Positions 63,851 to 64,000 of a stretch of DNA of 64,000 nucleotides are shown one piece after another. The position numbers were made by a program, and so were the translations under genes. This DNA is from Secundilactobacillus angelensis (GTDB lineage: Bacteria > Bacillota > Bacilli > Lactobacillales > Lactobacillaceae), in NCBI RefSeq assembly GCF_012641075.1, contig NZ_JAAXLJ010000004.1:62001-126000 (forward strand), given 5' to 3'. Positions within the stretch are counted from its first letter, which is position 1; each line of letters begins with the position of its first letter. The notes under the pieces are model-generated. The model had not been told where the DNA came from, did no database searches, and saw nothing but the letters and a program-made list of their open reading frames with translations.

Positions 63851-64000
63851 TTAGTTTAAGAAATCTGAGTTAGCTTGTTCTGCTGGAGTAGTTGAAGGTA
63901 AACTGTCAACAGCTGTACCCTTAACAAGAACTAAGCGAACATTTTGACCAAACTTAACACTAGTATTTGCGTTCACAGTTTGTTGAACACCAACTGTGTA
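63851..64000 (-). CDS. C-terminal 49 residues of a gene cut by the window edge, PASTA-like tail
   Basis: Frame open to the right edge, stop TAA at 63851-63853. The segment with NANTSVKFGQNVRLVLVKG fits the closing strands of a PASTA domain (penicillin-binding protein or Ser/Thr kinase type) followed by a short polar tail. Too short to name the protein. Confidence 0.55.
   Translation of the reverse strand, partial: YTVGVQQTVNANTSVKFGQNVRLVLVKGTAVDSLPSTTPAEQANSDFLN

Overview
The window looks like a near-origin chromosomal segment of a heterofermentative member of the Lactobacillaceae. The main evidence is a phosphoketolase gene, two S-layer precursors of the Levilactobacillus brevis/Lentilactobacillus type, an LPQTxE-type sortase signal on a large adhesin, cre sites, and the block rsmG-noc-parA-parB-DUF951-ychF that normally lies beside oriC. 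The species cannot be fixed from the sequence alone. Most genes are on the minus strand. There are no rRNA or tRNA genes, no CRISPR array and no intact insertion sequence.

Layout. 0-5 kb: a MalY/PatB lyase (cut by the window edge) coupled to a DUF3737 gene, an SDR enzyme, and asnA behind a T-box leader, followed by a 600-bp block of structured repeats. 4-13 kb: small secreted proteins of unknown role, arsC, HesB-like and HIT genes, an acetoin/diacetyl-reductase-type SDR with a cre-overlapped promoter, S-layer gene 1, a secreted tyrosine phosphatase and an EamA transporter. 13-25 kb: an FtsX-type ABC exporter, phosphoketolase, a LytTR/DUF3021 pair, a PepSY lipoprotein, a GyrI-like protein and the amaP-DUF2273-asp23 envelope-stress operon. 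25-40 kb: a 1,319-residue anchored adhesin, an aquaglyceroporin, gpmA, lepB, an AI-2E-family permease, azlCD, a VanRS-like two-component system with a D,D-carboxypeptidase, and a short IMP dehydrogenase. 40-50 kb: DUF1129, ychF, the partition genes, rsmG, and a purine/nucleoside salvage set (nucleoside hydrolase, NCS2 permease, NupC). 51-64 kb: a gene-poor stretch with two candidate noncoding transcripts, rpiA, a ComX/SigH-like sigma factor next to a possible ComK-like gene, three secreted cell-wall or protein hydrolases, hicAB, S-layer gene 2, a coiled-coil protein and the end of a surface protein.

The least explained feature is a set of intergenic structured repeats. Family 1 is a 127-bp palindromic element. 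Its ends and loop are constant, but its stem sequences differ between copies with both arms changing together. Its left end abuts, and often supplies, the stop codon of asnA, gpmA and ychF. Family 2 is a roughly 150-bp element with similarly covarying stems. One divergent family 2 copy is split by a family 1 copy, so family 1 appears to have moved. Other points of interest are a CcpA-type operator on a strong promoter that reads into about 650 bp without a convincing gene, a compact sRNA or attenuator candidate upstream of nupC, a hicAB module bounded by identical 27-bp repeats, and a shared secreted-protein motif (VYY...GWV/I) that links the S-layer proteins to several surface enzymes.
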